Origin: DSWT01 sp035420085
GTDB lineage: Bacteria; Chloroflexota; Anaerolineae; B4-G1; SLSP01
Reading direction: 5' to 3'
Length of the DNA: 64,000 bases
Assembly: GCA_035420085.1 (NCBI GenBank)
Contig: DAOLUH010000024.1
Coordinates: 13,844 to 77,843 of the forward strand
Shown here piece after piece: positions 15,899 through 25,504 of the stretch; within the stretch, counting starts at the first letter, position 1, and every line of letters starts with the position of its first letter. Below the pieces are notes generated by a model, which had not been told where the DNA came from, ran no database searches, and worked only from the letters and a program-made list of their open reading frames with translations. A program made the translations under genes and the position numbers.

Positions 15899-17527
15899 AT
15901 GAACGGCGATATAAAACAGACACAGCGTCCGCCTATGGCGAAATTGAAAGTCATAACACGCGCACTGGCGGCGATCCTCATCCTGATGATCGTCGTTTTT
16001 GCTGTGGCGGCGTGGCTGGCGCTGCGCCACCCGGCGGACACGATCCTGTCCGGCGTGCGCGTGCAAACCACGGACGTGAGCGGCCTGACCGTGGACGAAG
16101 CTGTCGCGGCGCTCACACGCGCGCTGCCCGCGCCAGAAACGTCGGGCGTCAATGTCCAGGTTGCCGGGCAGACGTGGCGCGTTGCCTGGGCGGAGGTGGG
16201 CCAGCGGTACGATGTTCGCGCGACGGCGCGGGCCGCCTACACCGTAGGGCGCGACGCCGACGGCGAGGTTCCGCTGCTGGCGAGCTTGCGCGAGCAGAAC
16301 GTCGTCATCGCGCCGGTCATCGTCCCCGCGGACCCGGCGCGGGTGCGGGAGGCCGTGGCGCGCATCGCGGCAGAGGTGACGCGCGCGCCGGTGGACGCGG
16401 GGCTGACGCTCGACGGCGGAACCGTCGTCGCCACGGAAGGGCAGGCAGGGCAGCGTCTCGACGTAGAAGAGGCTGCCGCGCGCGTGCTTCAGGCGTTGGC
16501 GGATGGAGCGCCCGCCGTGGAATTGGCGCTCATCGCTGTGCCGCCGACCATCGCCGCGCCGGAACCGGCGCGCACGCAGGCGCAGACGTGGCTGGCGCAG
16601 CCCTTCACCCTCGTCGTGGACGATCCGCTCACCGGCAAATTGCTCGAAAACGAGCTGCCGGCCGGCTATCGCGCCGAGTTTATCGCGCCGCTTGAGCGTA
16701 TCGCCGCCTGGCTCGAACCGCGCGTCGAAGGCCAGAGCGTCAAACTGTACCTCAACGACGCGCCGGTGAGGGCGTGGCTGGAAGAAGTCGCGCCGCAGGT
16801 CGGCGAAGAACGGCGGCTGGATATCGGTCCGACGCTGAAAAACGTGCTCGCGGCGCTGTACGCCGGGCAGCACCAGGCCCAGGCAAACGTCCGCCACCCG
16901 GATCGCAGCTACATCGTCCAGCCCGGCGACACGCTGTCGCTCATCGCCTACAACCATCACATGCCCCTGTACCAGCTCAAGAAGGCAAACCCCGATGTGG
17001 ATCCCGGCGCGATTGATGTTGGGCAAGAACTGGTCATCCCGTCCATTGATGTATTGCTCCCCTATCCCCTGACGCCCGGCAAGCGCATCGAGATTGACCT
17101 GCCGAAACAGCAAATGCGCGTTTTCGAGTACGACACGCAGATTTACACGTTCACCGTTTCCAGCGGCATTTCGCGCACGCCGACCATTCCGGGGCAGTTT
17201 CAGATTTTGTTCAAGGAAGAGATGGCCTTCGCGCAGCGCTGGCGGCTGGATATGCCGTACTTTATGGGCATCTACGAAGAGGACGAAGGGTTCTTCAACG
17301 GCATCCACGAATTGCCGATCACGCACTACGGGACGCGGCTCTCGCGGGGCGTGTTGGGGTGGCCGGCTTCCTTCGGCTGCATCATCCTCGACGTAGGCGA
17401 CGCGGAGACGCTCTTCAAGTGGGCGGAAGTAGGCACGCTGGTGCGCATTGAGGGCTACGCGCCCGGCACGCCCTCCTGGCAGCAGACGCTCGACGATCTC
17501 GCGCCGCTTGAAGGCGCAGGGCCATAG
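15899..17527 (+). CDS. LysM and L,D-transpeptidase (YkuD) envelope protein
   Basis: 542 residues. A membrane anchor lies at about 22-42, followed by two VanW/PG_binding_4-like regions (GVRVQTTDVSGLTVDEAVAA and the repeat near 120-270), a LysM domain at about 335-385 (YIVQPGDTLSLIA) and a C-terminal YkuD catalytic domain. YkuD enzymes make 3-3 peptidoglycan cross-links or attach proteins to the wall. The catalytic Cys494 is present (ASFGCIIL), but the usual SHGC reads SFGC. Start ATG 15899; an in-frame ATG at 15935 is an alternative. Followed after 30 nt by an S49 peptidase gene. Confidence 0.88.
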   Translation: MNGDIKQTQRPPMAKLKVITRALAAILILMIVVFAVAAWLALRHPADTILSGVRVQTTDVSGLTVDEAVAALTRALPAPETSGVNVQVAGQTWRVAWAEVGQRYDVRATARAAYTVGRDADGEVPLLASLREQNVVIAPVIVPADPARVREAVARIAAEVTRAPVDAGLTLDGGTVVATEGQAGQRLDVEEAAARVLQALADGAPAVELALIAVPPTIAAPEPARTQAQTWLAQPFTLVVDDPLTGKLLENELPAGYRAEFIAPLERIAAWLEPRVEGQSVKLYLNDAPVRAWLEEVAPQVGEERRLDIGPTLKNVLAALYAGQHQAQANVRHPDRSYIVQPGDTLSLIAYNHHMPLYQLKKANPDVDPGAIDVGQELVIPSIDVLLPYPLTPGKRIEIDLPKQQMRVFEYDTQIYTFTVSSGISRTPTIPGQFQILFKEEMAFAQRWRLDMPYFMGIYEEDEGFFNGIHELPITHYGTRLSRGVLGWPASFGCIILDVGDAETLFKWAEVGTLVRIEGYAPGTPSWQQTLDDLAPLEGAGP

Positions 17528-17557
17528 TCATCCAGTACTGGGAAAGGAGCGTGGTTT

Positions 17558-18451
17558 ATGGGACAATCATCCCAACTCCGTAAGATCGGAATACTGCTCT
17601 TGTGGGGGAGCATTTTTGTCGCGGTCGGGCTGGTCAGTTGGGGACTGGCGACACAGCTCATTCCACGGCCGGCGGTGGGACTGATCAAAGTGAGCTATGA
17701 AATCTGGTCCACCGGCACCGATCTCGATTTCGGCAGCGTCGAGTTGTTTCAGGCCGAGATCGAAAGCGCGCGCCGCGATCCGCGCATCAAGGCGGTGGTC
17801 GTCCAGTTTGACTCGCCTGGCGGGGAAGTTGTTGCCAGCCAGACCTTGTATCTGGAGCTGCAGGCGCTGCGCAAGGAGATGCCGGTGATCGGCGCTATCG
17901 GATCGGTGGCGGGCAGCGGCGCTTATTACGCGGCGATGGGCACGGATCCGCTTTACGCCCGTCCCTCGTCGTCAGTGGGCAACGTCGGCGTATGGGGCTA
18001 TGTCCCGCCGGATTTGGCCGTGAACGACGTCATCCTGGCGAGCGGCCCGTTTAAATTGACCGGCAGCAACCGCGACGAATTTCTGCGCGAGATTGAGGGG
18101 ATCAAACAGGAATTTCTGGCAACGGTGACGAGCCAGCGCGGCGCGCGGCTGCGCATTTCTGCCGAGGAACTCTCGCAGGGGTTAGTCTATCCGGGACGTG
18201 AGGCGCTGCGTCTGGGTTTGATTGATTATATAGGGACGTTGAGCGACGCCATCGCTGCCGCTGCGCAACAAGCGGGCACCCAACACTACACCGTCGTGGA
18301 CTTAGAAGCCCGCGTGCTGGATACCTATTTCCAGGGGGAATCCGCCTTTGTCAACACCTGGATCGGAGCCGCTGACCCGGCGACCGGGAAACGGACACTG
18401 CCGCCGGGCATCTATCTGCTATACGATATGCGCCTGCGAGGGACCCCATGA
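17558..18451 (+). CDS. S49-family signal-peptide-peptidase-like protease
   Basis: 297 residues, ATG with AAAGGAG 8 nt upstream. An N-terminal TM helix (about 11-31) is followed by a ClpP-like SppA core. VVVQFDSPGGEVVAS is the oxyanion strand, Ser120 in GSVAGSGAYYAA is the nucleophile and the Lys in GPFKLTGSNRDEF is the likely general base. One catalytic module, as in short SppA/SohB types. Predicted to degrade membrane peptides with its active site outside. The last codon overlaps the next gene in an ATGA. Confidence 0.85.
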   Translation: MGQSSQLRKIGILLLWGSIFVAVGLVSWGLATQLIPRPAVGLIKVSYEIWSTGTDLDFGSVELFQAEIESARRDPRIKAVVVQFDSPGGEVVASQTLYLELQALRKEMPVIGAIGSVAGSGAYYAAMGTDPLYARPSSSVGNVGVWGYVPPDLAVNDVILASGPFKLTGSNRDEFLREIEGIKQEFLATVTSQRGARLRISAEELSQGLVYPGREALRLGLIDYIGTLSDAIAAAAQQAGTQHYTVVDLEARVLDTYFQGESAFVNTWIGAADPATGKRTLPPGIYLLYDMRLRGTP

Positions 18452-20553
18452 AAACACTCATTCGTCTCCTTTTGCTGCTCAGCCTCGTCGCGGCGATTTT
18501 TGCCGGGCGTTGGTTTTGGTTCTACGGAAACGGACCGGCGTATCAGCCCCCGCAGATTGCGGAAATTCAAGCGGATAAGGTCGGGGGAGCGCCGACTCTG
18601 GATCACCGGGCGTTTGCCGATGAACCCGTGGCCGGCAACGGGCATGTGCTCATTGATCTGGCCCATCACAACAACCTCACGCGCAACGATTTAAGCCCGC
18701 TGCAATCGCGGCTGGAGGCGCGAGGCGTGACGGTGGAATTCTTCAACGGCGACGTGACGTTGAGTTACGCGCTCTATCAAGCGACGGCGCTGATCGTCCT
18801 TGCACCATCCGTACCATTCACATCCGGGGAGCAGAAAGCCATCGCCGCTTTTGTGAAGGACGGCGGGCGGCTGTTCCTGGCCGCCGATCCCACCCGCCCG
18901 GTGCCGCCAGAATATACGGCGGAGGACGATGTGGAGTCGGCTGCTTTCTTTCCTACCAGCGCCGTCCCGGCGATGAACAGCGTGGCGAACCTCTTCGACG
19001 TCACGTATTTTGACGACTATCTCTACAACCTGGATGAGAATGTGGGCAACTATCGCAACGTAGCGTTCACGCCTGCCGCCGGGCAGACGCCGCTCACCCA
19101 GGATGTGGAGACCGTCGTCTTTTTCGCGGCCCATTCGATGCGCAGCGCCGGAACGGCGTTGTTCAAGGGAGATCCCGCCGTCGCGTCGACCGTGCGCACC
19201 GGCGAGACCGATCTCCCGCCAGCCATCCTCGCCGCCGATGCGCGCGTGCTGGCGCTGGGCGACATCACCTGCCTTACCGCCCCCTATCACACCGTCGCCG
19301 ACAACGACCGCTTCCTCAGCCACATCGCGGACTGGCTGGCGCAGGATACGCGCGTGCGCAATGCGTTGGAAGATTTCCCCTACCTCTTCGGCCCACAGGT
19401 AGACCTGGTGCAGATCAGCGGCGACCGCGTTGATCCGCGCCTGATTACCAAAGGTGGGACGCTACAGACATACTTCGAGGAAACCGGGCGTTCTCTCACC
19501 CTCCGCACCGATGTCGTCCCCGACCACGACGCGCTGCTGGTAGGCTTGTTCAGCGATGTGGAAACCGTCAAGGCGCTGCTGGCGCAAAACGGCATCACGT
19601 TGACGACGGTTGTGGCCGAAGACACCCTTCCTGCCGTCCAACCCAAAGCCGAGCAAACCTCCAACGGCGCAACCGCGCCGGAACAGTACCTCGAAATTCC
19701 GGCGCTGGGCGCGTTGAGCGTGAAGGGCATCACGCTTTTCATTGTGGATTGCAACGCCGAAAGATGCAACATCAGCATTGTGGCCGAAACGGCGGAGAGC
19801 GTGGCATCCGCCGTCGAACGGCTGGCGAATCACAATTTCGTTGGTTGCGCGCAGGCAGGTGCGACAACCTTGTGCGCCGCAGAAGGAGCGCCAGAGGCGC
19901 AGCCGAAAGCGACTGAGCCAGCGCCCGCCAAACGGATTTTGGTCATCTCGGTCGAAGCTGGCGAAGGAGGCGTCCGCACAAGCGCCGCCGATTTCGTGAA
20001 TATGCTCGACGACATCTACGCCGTGACCCGGTGGACGATCCCCGATGACGGGCAACCCACCAGGACTGACCTGGAAGGATACGCCGTCTACATCATTGAT
20101 TCCGGCGATTACGCCGGCAGCCTGTCCGATTCCCCGGCTTTCCAGGCCATTGACAGAATCAGCAGCGGCAACGTGCTGCTGGTCGGCGCCCAGCCTTTGC
20201 CCATTGACACCGCAGAGTTTGAGTACGCGCCCATCAATGATCTGGTCGTGGCCAACACAACGCATCCCTTACTCGAAGGGTTGACGGCGGGGGAACTGAT
20301 CACGCTGCTCCCGTCTGAAAGCAGCGTCCCCGCTATGATTATCTCCGGCAACGACGTCGAGAGCGCCATACTGCTCACGCGCGGACCCAACAGCCCATCC
20401 ACCGGCAGTCCGGCATTGGTTGCGGCGGTGGACGAGACGAGCGATATCAACCGTATCGTTGTCGCTGCGTTCCCCTTCTACCGGTTGCCGGAATCCGTGC
20501 AGCGCACGCTGGCGCTCAATATCGCGGCGTGGCTTATGGCAGATGGGGATTGA
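18448..20553 (+). CDS. Membrane-anchored DUF4350/GATase-like protein of unknown function
   Basis: 701 residues, starting in an ATGA overlap with the S49 gene. A signal anchor (LLLLLSLVAAIFAGRWFWF) is followed by a DUF4350-type Rossmann-like region (HVLIDLAHHNNLTRNDL then FVKDGGRLFLAADPTR, about 70-160) and, near 490-590, a second similar unit (RILVISVEAGEGG then ISSGNVLLVGAQ). Such glutamine-amidotransferase-like folds without a catalytic Cys are usually binding modules. The middle (about 400-420) is a Pro/Glu-rich linker. Co-translation with an S49 protease suggests a joint envelope function. Confidence 0.6.
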   Translation: MKTLIRLLLLLSLVAAIFAGRWFWFYGNGPAYQPPQIAEIQADKVGGAPTLDHRAFADEPVAGNGHVLIDLAHHNNLTRNDLSPLQSRLEARGVTVEFFNGDVTLSYALYQATALIVLAPSVPFTSGEQKAIAAFVKDGGRLFLAADPTRPVPPEYTAEDDVESAAFFPTSAVPAMNSVANLFDVTYFDDYLYNLDENVGNYRNVAFTPAAGQTPLTQDVETVVFFAAHSMRSAGTALFKGDPAVASTVRTGETDLPPAILAADARVLALGDITCLTAPYHTVADNDRFLSHIADWLAQDTRVRNALEDFPYLFGPQVDLVQISGDRVDPRLITKGGTLQTYFEETGRSLTLRTDVVPDHDALLVGLFSDVETVKALLAQNGITLTTVVAEDTLPAVQPKAEQTSNGATAPEQYLEIPALGALSVKGITLFIVDCNAERCNISIVAETAESVASAVERLANHNFVGCAQAGATTLCAAEGAPEAQPKATEPAPAKRILVISVEAGEGGVRTSAADFVNMLDDIYAVTRWTIPDDGQPTRTDLEGYAVYIIDSGDYAGSLSDSPAFQAIDRISSGNVLLVGAQPLPIDTAEFEYAPINDLVVANTTHPLLEGLTAGELITLLPSESSVPAMIISGNDVESAILLTRGPNSPSTGSPALVAAVDETSDINRIVVAAFPFYRLPESVQRTLALNIAAWLMADGD

Positions 20554-20644
20554 GTTTCCTCTGCCACAGCCCGGCAGTCTCGCGTCGCGGAGCCGGATGG
20601 GCATTTTCTATCCAGGGTAATGCCGATTCTGGACGCATAAGTCT

Positions 20645-23158
20645 ATGTACGCGCAAGTTTTGGTTTTTATCCCGCTCAAGGTCAAGGATGCGCTGATCCT
20701 CGACTATGACATCCCGGCTGCGCTGGCGTCTGCCGTCCGCCCTGGCGTGCTCGTCGTCGCGCCGTTGCGCGAGCAGCTTTTGCCCGGCATCGTACTGGCG
20801 CTCACCGAGACGTCTGCCGTGCCGAAAACCCGCCCGATCCAGAGTGTGCTCTACCCCGATCCGGCGCTCGATGCGCGGCTGCTCGACCTGGCGCGGTGGA
20901 TCGCGCGGGAGACATTAGCGCCGCTGCATCAGTGCGTGCAGGTGATGTTGCCACCGGGACTGCGCACCACCGTCTACCTGCGCCTCACGCCCCTCGTCAT
21001 ATCCGCGCCGCCCGATCTCCCCGCTCCCGCCAAGACCTTGCTTGAGACGCTTATTCAACGCGGAGCACTGACCAGCGCCCAGGCCAAGCAAGCCGTCAAA
21101 GGCGTTGACTTGCGCCGAGCGCGATACTATTTGAAGCGGCGCGGGCTGATCAAGGTGGAGCGCCTGCTGCGGCTTGCCGTCGTGCAGCCCAAAGTGGTTC
21201 AATTCGTGCGCCTGACTGCGCCGCGCGCGCAGTGGGAGGCGCAATGGCAGGGTTTGCGCAACCTCGCTCTGTACCGCCGCATCCTCGAATTCCTTGAAAA
21301 CGAGCGCCAGCCGGTGGATGTGAGCGTCGTCTACGCCGAAACGGGCGCGCAATACACGCACCTGAAGACGCTCACCGCCCGCGGCCTGGTCGCCTTCAGC
21401 CATGAGGAAGTGCTGCGCGACCCGTTAGCGGAGATGATCTTCACGCCCGACGCGCCGCCCGCGCTCATCTCGGAGCAGCAAAGCGCGTGGGATGTCATCG
21501 AGACGCTGCTGCGCGAGGCCACCTCCGCCACCGCGCCCGCGCCCGCCCTGCTCTTGGGCGTGACCGGCTCCGGCAAAACCGAGTTGTATATGCGGGCGAC
21601 AGCACACGTCCTCGCCCAGGGCAAGCAAGCGTTGATCCTCGTCCCCGAAATCAGCCTCACGCCGCAGACCGTGCAGCGCTTCGCCGTGCGCTTTCCGGGG
21701 CAGGTGGGGCTGTGGCACAGCGGGATGAGCGACGGCGAGCGCTTCGACACCTGGCGGCGCGTGCGCAGCGGTGCGGTGACGGTGGTGGTCGGCGCGCGCT
21801 CTGCCCTGTTCGCGCCGTTCCCCAATCTGGGGCTGATCGTGATGGACGAGGAAGAGGACACAAGCTACAAACAGGGTCGCCCGCCATATTACCACACGCG
21901 CGACGTGGCCGAAGAACTGGCTCGCATGACGGGCGCGCTGCTCATCCTGGGCAGCGCCACGCCGTCGTTGGAAGCCTACGCGCGCGCGTTGGCAGGCCGC
22001 TATCGCCTGCTCGAAATGCCGCAGCGCGTGATGGGACACCGGCAGCGCATCGCGGCCTGGGAGGACTATTTGCACCTTCCCGGCAGTCGCTACCAACCTT
22101 TGGGGGGAACGTCGCAAGCCGCGGCCATTGCCCTGCCGCCGGTGCAGATCGTGGATATGCGGGCGGAACTCAAGGCCGGCAACCGCTCGGTTTTCAGCGT
22201 CGTGCTACAAGAAGCGGTGGATCGCGCATTGGCGCAACACGAGCAGGTTATCCTTTTCCTCAACCGGCGCGGGACGGCGACGTACATCTTCTGCCGGGAC
22301 TGCGGCTGGACGGCGGAGTGCCCGCGCTGCGACGCGCCATTGACCTACCACGAGGGCGCCAGCCTGCTCCTCTGCCATCGCTGCGGGCACCAAAAGCGGA
22401 TGCCGCGTCAGTGCCCGGCGTGCGGCTCGCTGCGGGTGCGCGCGTTTGGCCTGGGGACCGAGGGGCTGGAAGCGCGCGTGACGGAACGCTGGCCCGACGC
22501 CAGCCTCGTGCGTTGGGATCAAGACACCGCCCGCTCGCACGCTGCGCACACCGCGATCATGGGCCGCTTCGCCCGCGGCGAGGCCGACATCCTGGTAGGC
22601 ACGCAGATGGTCGCGCGCGGGTTGGACATCCCCAAAGTGACCGTCGTGGGCATCATCTCCGCCGATACGGCGCTCAATCTGCCGGACTTTCGCGCCGCCG
22701 AGCGCGCCTTCCAACTGCTGGCGCAGGTCGCCGGGCGCTCCGGGCGCGGATTGCTCGGCGGGCGCGTCATCCTTCAGACCTACTATCCCACGCACTACGC
22801 CGTGCAGCGGGCAGCGGTCCACGACTATACCGGTTTCGCGCAGCGCGAGCTGGCCTTCCGCGAGCAGGCCGACTACCCGCCGTTCATCCGGCTGGCGCGG
22901 TTGGTCTACGCACACGCAGACCGCGAGCACGCGCAGCAAGCCGCCGAAAGTTTCGCCGCGACCTTGCGCGATGCGCTCCGCGCCGGGGGCTTGCCCACCA
23001 CCGACCTTATCGGGCCGGCGCCGGCTTTCTTCGCCCGCGTCCGTGGCCGCTACCGCTGGCAAATCCTTCTGCGCAGCGTCGCGCCGGCGGACTTCCTGCG
23101 CCAGATCGCCCTCCCCGCCGGATGGTTGGTGGATATTGACCCGGTGGATGTGCTGTGA
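20645..23158 (+). CDS. priA: Primosomal replication-restart helicase PriA
   Basis: 837 residues. Reloads the replisome at stalled forks. The N-terminal 3'-end-binding domain (YAQVLVFIPLKVKDALILDY) is followed by Walker A GVTGSGKTELY (near 304), motif II at 401-404, the zinc-binding cluster CRDCGWTAECPRC / CHRCGH / CPACGS (near 553-600), VGTQMVARGLDIPKVTVVG, and QVAGRSGRG. Motif II reads DEEE rather than the usual DEEH. Full length. A weak AATTTACC/GGTAAATT hairpin follows the gene. Confidence 0.95.
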   Translation: MYAQVLVFIPLKVKDALILDYDIPAALASAVRPGVLVVAPLREQLLPGIVLALTETSAVPKTRPIQSVLYPDPALDARLLDLARWIARETLAPLHQCVQVMLPPGLRTTVYLRLTPLVISAPPDLPAPAKTLLETLIQRGALTSAQAKQAVKGVDLRRARYYLKRRGLIKVERLLRLAVVQPKVVQFVRLTAPRAQWEAQWQGLRNLALYRRILEFLENERQPVDVSVVYAETGAQYTHLKTLTARGLVAFSHEEVLRDPLAEMIFTPDAPPALISEQQSAWDVIETLLREATSATAPAPALLLGVTGSGKTELYMRATAHVLAQGKQALILVPEISLTPQTVQRFAVRFPGQVGLWHSGMSDGERFDTWRRVRSGAVTVVVGARSALFAPFPNLGLIVMDEEEDTSYKQGRPPYYHTRDVAEELARMTGALLILGSATPSLEAYARALAGRYRLLEMPQRVMGHRQRIAAWEDYLHLPGSRYQPLGGTSQAAAIALPPVQIVDMRAELKAGNRSVFSVVLQEAVDRALAQHEQVILFLNRRGTATYIFCRDCGWTAECPRCDAPLTYHEGASLLLCHRCGHQKRMPRQCPACGSLRVRAFGLGTEGLEARVTERWPDASLVRWDQDTARSHAAHTAIMGRFARGEADILVGTQMVARGLDIPKVTVVGIISADTALNLPDFRAAERAFQLLAQVAGRSGRGLLGGRVILQTYYPTHYAVQRAAVHDYTGFAQRELAFREQADYPPFIRLARLVYAHADREHAQQAAESFAATLRDALRAGGLPTTDLIGPAPAFFARVRGRYRWQILLRSVAPADFLRQIALPAGWLVDIDPVDVL

Positions 23159-23185
23159 GGCGATTAACCTGTATTTCATTGCAAT

Positions 23186-23207
23186 AATTTACCTTTTTTG
23201 GTAAATT
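23186..23207 (+). terminator. Probable terminator after priA
   Basis: AATTTACC (23186-23193) pairs with GGTAAATT (23200-23207) around a TTTTTT loop. Flanking bases extend the pairing imperfectly. No clean T-tract follows. Confidence 0.45.
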
Positions 23208-23268
23208 GCACGAATGAAATTCCGCGAAGTACCGTTCGTTTTTATTCGTTTATGAAAGGGGCATTATT

Positions 23269-24171
23269 ATGAAACGGGCAGTCAGTGTAAGTCTGGGTAG
23301 TTCGTCGCGCGACAAGCGCGTCGAAATCGAGCTGTTGGGCGAAACCGTCAGCATTGAACGGATCGGCACCAATGGCGATACGGCCAAGGCGATGCAGCTT
23401 TACAACGAGCTGGACGGCAAAGTGGACGCCTTCGGCGTGGGCGGCATTGATCTTTCGATGGGGACGGACAGGCGGGAATACCCGCTGCACACCGCGCGCA
23501 AGCTGATCCAGGGTGTCAAGCAGACGCCGGTGGTGGATGGGCGCGGGTTGAAGTACACGTTGGAGCGCCAGGCAATGCAGTACGTTGAGGCGCACATCGG
23601 GGCTGAACTGCACCCCAAACGCGCGCTGGTCAATATGGCGGTGGATCGTTACGGGATGGCGCAGGGTCTCGCGCAGGCCGGGTATGAGACTGTCTTCGGC
23701 GACCTGCTCTTCGGCCTGGGCATCCCCATCCCGGTGCGCAGTTTTCGCACGATTGAGCTGCTGGCGATGGTGTTAGCGCCGATTGTCGGGCGCTTGCCGA
23801 TCAGTGCGATCTACCCGACCGGCGAGAAGCAGCACGAGACGGTGCCCAAATTCACGCGCTGGTACACCTGGGCGACGATCATCGCCGGGGATTGTATGTA
23901 CACCAAGCGCCACATGCCGCCCACCCTGCCCGGCAAGACGATCCTCACCAACACAACGACCGAGGCCGATGTCCAGCGTTTCCGCGATGCCGGGGTGCGC
24001 TATCTCATCACCACGACGCCGCGCTTCCAGGGGCGCTCCTTCGGCACGAACATGATGGAGTCCGCGCTGGTCGCCGTCGCCGGAAAAGGCCGCCCGCTGA
24101 CTCGCGACGAGTTGACGGCGTTGATCGCGGAATTGGGCCTGCATCCGCACATCGAAAAGCTGAACGACTGA
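23269..24171 (+). CDS. Quinate 5-dehydrogenase-like conserved protein
   Basis: 300 residues, ATG with GAAAGGGG upstream. The opening RAVSVSLGSSSRDKRVEIEL, DAFGVGGIDLSMGTD, the Rossmann-like VNMAVDRYGMAQGLAQAG and the C-terminal TTTPRFQGRSFGTNMMESAL match a protein family that databases often label quinate/shikimate dehydrogenase; that label is from homology and poorly tested. The reaction is therefore uncertain. It is 15 nt upstream of a MobA-like NTP transferase, which itself overlaps a PAP2 phosphatase gene, so the three probably act together, perhaps in an activated-polyol or lipid head-group pathway (inference). Confidence 0.6.
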   Translation: MKRAVSVSLGSSSRDKRVEIELLGETVSIERIGTNGDTAKAMQLYNELDGKVDAFGVGGIDLSMGTDRREYPLHTARKLIQGVKQTPVVDGRGLKYTLERQAMQYVEAHIGAELHPKRALVNMAVDRYGMAQGLAQAGYETVFGDLLFGLGIPIPVRSFRTIELLAMVLAPIVGRLPISAIYPTGEKQHETVPKFTRWYTWATIIAGDCMYTKRHMPPTLPGKTILTNTTTEADVQRFRDAGVRYLITTTPRFQGRSFGTNMMESALVAVAGKGRPLTRDELTALIAELGLHPHIEKLND

Positions 24172-24186
24172 TAGGGGAGGAAGACG

Positions 24187-24954
24187 ATGATTGATTGCAT
24201 TGTACTTGCCGGCGGCGTGCCGCAAGAAGAAGATTTGCTTTACGCATACACCCAGGGACGGCCTAAGGCGCTGATTGATGTGGCGGGCAAGCCTCTGGTG
24301 CAGTGGGTGCTGGACGCGCTCGACGCTGCGCCGAGTGTGCGGAACGTCGTTTTCGTGGGTCTCACGCAAGAATGTGGCATCACGTCCCCTAAAATTTCGC
24401 ACTACGTCCCCGACCAGGGTTCGATGCTGAAGAACATCCTCGCGGGTATTGACCAGATTTTTGAGATTGACCCGGCGACGCAGCAAGTGCTCATCAGCAG
24501 TTCTGACATTCCCATGCTCACCGGCGCGATGGTGGAGACCTTTCTCGCGCAGTGCGCCGATCCCGCCGTGGACATCTACCACAGCATCGTGCCGCGCGAG
24601 AAGATGGAGCAGCGCTTCCCCGGCTCGCGGCGCAGCTACGTTCACTTCAGCGACGGCGATTTCGCCGCCGGGGATATTCACGTCGTCGCGCCGCGCATCG
24701 CCCACGCCCACGAGGATTTGTGGAACGATCTGCTCAACAGCCGCAAAAACGCGCTCAAACAGGCCGCGCGCCTCGGCCCGGCCTTTTTTGCGAAATTGAT
24801 GGCGCGCCGCTTGAGTCTGGCCGAACTGGAACGGCTCGCGCTCCAAAAATTGGGACTGAACGTGCGGGCGATGATCGTGGACTACGCCGAGATGGGGATG
24901 GACGCCGACAAGCCGTTTCAGTTGGAAATCTGCCGTCAGGAATTGGCGCGATGA
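24187..24954 (+). CDS. MobA-like NTP transferase
   Basis: 255 residues, ATG with GGGAGGAAG upstream. The N-terminus IDCIVLAGGVPQEEDLL and the RPKALIDVAGKPLVQWVLDA motif define the nucleotidyltransferase fold; LISSSDIPMLTG contains the metal-binding Asp. The C-terminal helical part (ARRLSLAELERLALQKLGL) is not seen in MobA proper. The substrate is unknown. It overlaps the next gene (PAP2) by 4 nt (ATGA), a pairing that suggests CDP- or NDP-activated intermediates in lipid or polyol phosphate metabolism (inference). Confidence 0.75.
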   Translation: MIDCIVLAGGVPQEEDLLYAYTQGRPKALIDVAGKPLVQWVLDALDAAPSVRNVVFVGLTQECGITSPKISHYVPDQGSMLKNILAGIDQIFEIDPATQQVLISSSDIPMLTGAMVETFLAQCADPAVDIYHSIVPREKMEQRFPGSRRSYVHFSDGDFAAGDIHVVAPRIAHAHEDLWNDLLNSRKNALKQAARLGPAFFAKLMARRLSLAELERLALQKLGLNVRAMIVDYAEMGMDADKPFQLEICRQELAR

Positions 24955-25469
24955 CGTCACGCTGGCAACAATGGCTCGAACGCGACCACACCCTTACGGC
25001 GCAGGCCGCGACGCTGCTGCGCGGGCCGGTCAGCCGGGGGATGGCGACGGTCCTCGCGCACTCCGGCGACAGCCTGGTGTGGATTTTCCTCGGCGCGCTG
25101 CTCTGGCGCTTCGGCATTGACGGGTGGGCCAAGGCGGGAGAACGCATTGTGCTCATCACGGCGCTCACCTGGATCATCAGCACCGTGCTCAAAGCCTTCT
25201 TTCGGCGCCCTCGCCCGGAAGGTGAGCAGGGGTTGTTCTACCTGAATATCGACCAGCACTCGTTCCCCTCAGGGCACGCGGTACGGATCGGCGGGTTGCT
25301 GGTTGTCCTAAGCGGGCTATTGCCGTTCTGGGGAGCGACGGGGCTGGTAGCGTGGGGATTGCTCGTCTGCCTCAGCCGCGTGGCGCTCGGCCTGCACTAT
25401 GCCGGGGATATGGCGGCAGGGTTGATTGTCGGCGCGGGTGTGGGGGTGGCGATGCTGGCGGTGTGGTGA
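24951..25469 (+). CDS. PAP2-family membrane phosphatase
   Basis: 172 residues. The ATG at 24951 overlaps the preceding stop as ATGA. The PAP2 acid-phosphatase triad is complete: KAFFRRPRP (motif 1), FPSGH (motif 2) and SRVALGLHYAGD (motif 3). About five membrane helices are visible. Such enzymes dephosphorylate lipid phosphates (undecaprenyl diphosphate, phosphatidate or phosphatidylglycerophosphate). Here it is part of a three-gene run with a quinate-dehydrogenase-like protein and a MobA-like transferase. Confidence 0.88.
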   Translation: MTSRWQQWLERDHTLTAQAATLLRGPVSRGMATVLAHSGDSLVWIFLGALLWRFGIDGWAKAGERIVLITALTWIISTVLKAFFRRPRPEGEQGLFYLNIDQHSFPSGHAVRIGGLLVVLSGLLPFWGATGLVAWGLLVCLSRVALGLHYAGDMAAGLIVGAGVGVAMLAVW

Positions 25470-25482
25470 GAAAGCCGTAAAG

Positions 25483-25504
25483 GAGCGACTGAAGTCGCCA
25501 CTAC
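25483..25504. repeat. Dispersed palindrome GCGACTGAAGTCGC (copy 2)
   Basis: GAGCGACTGAAGTCGCCACTAC lies between the convergent PAP2 gene and the next minus-strand gene, where it may act as a bidirectional terminator. Compare 15862-15882. Confidence 0.6.
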
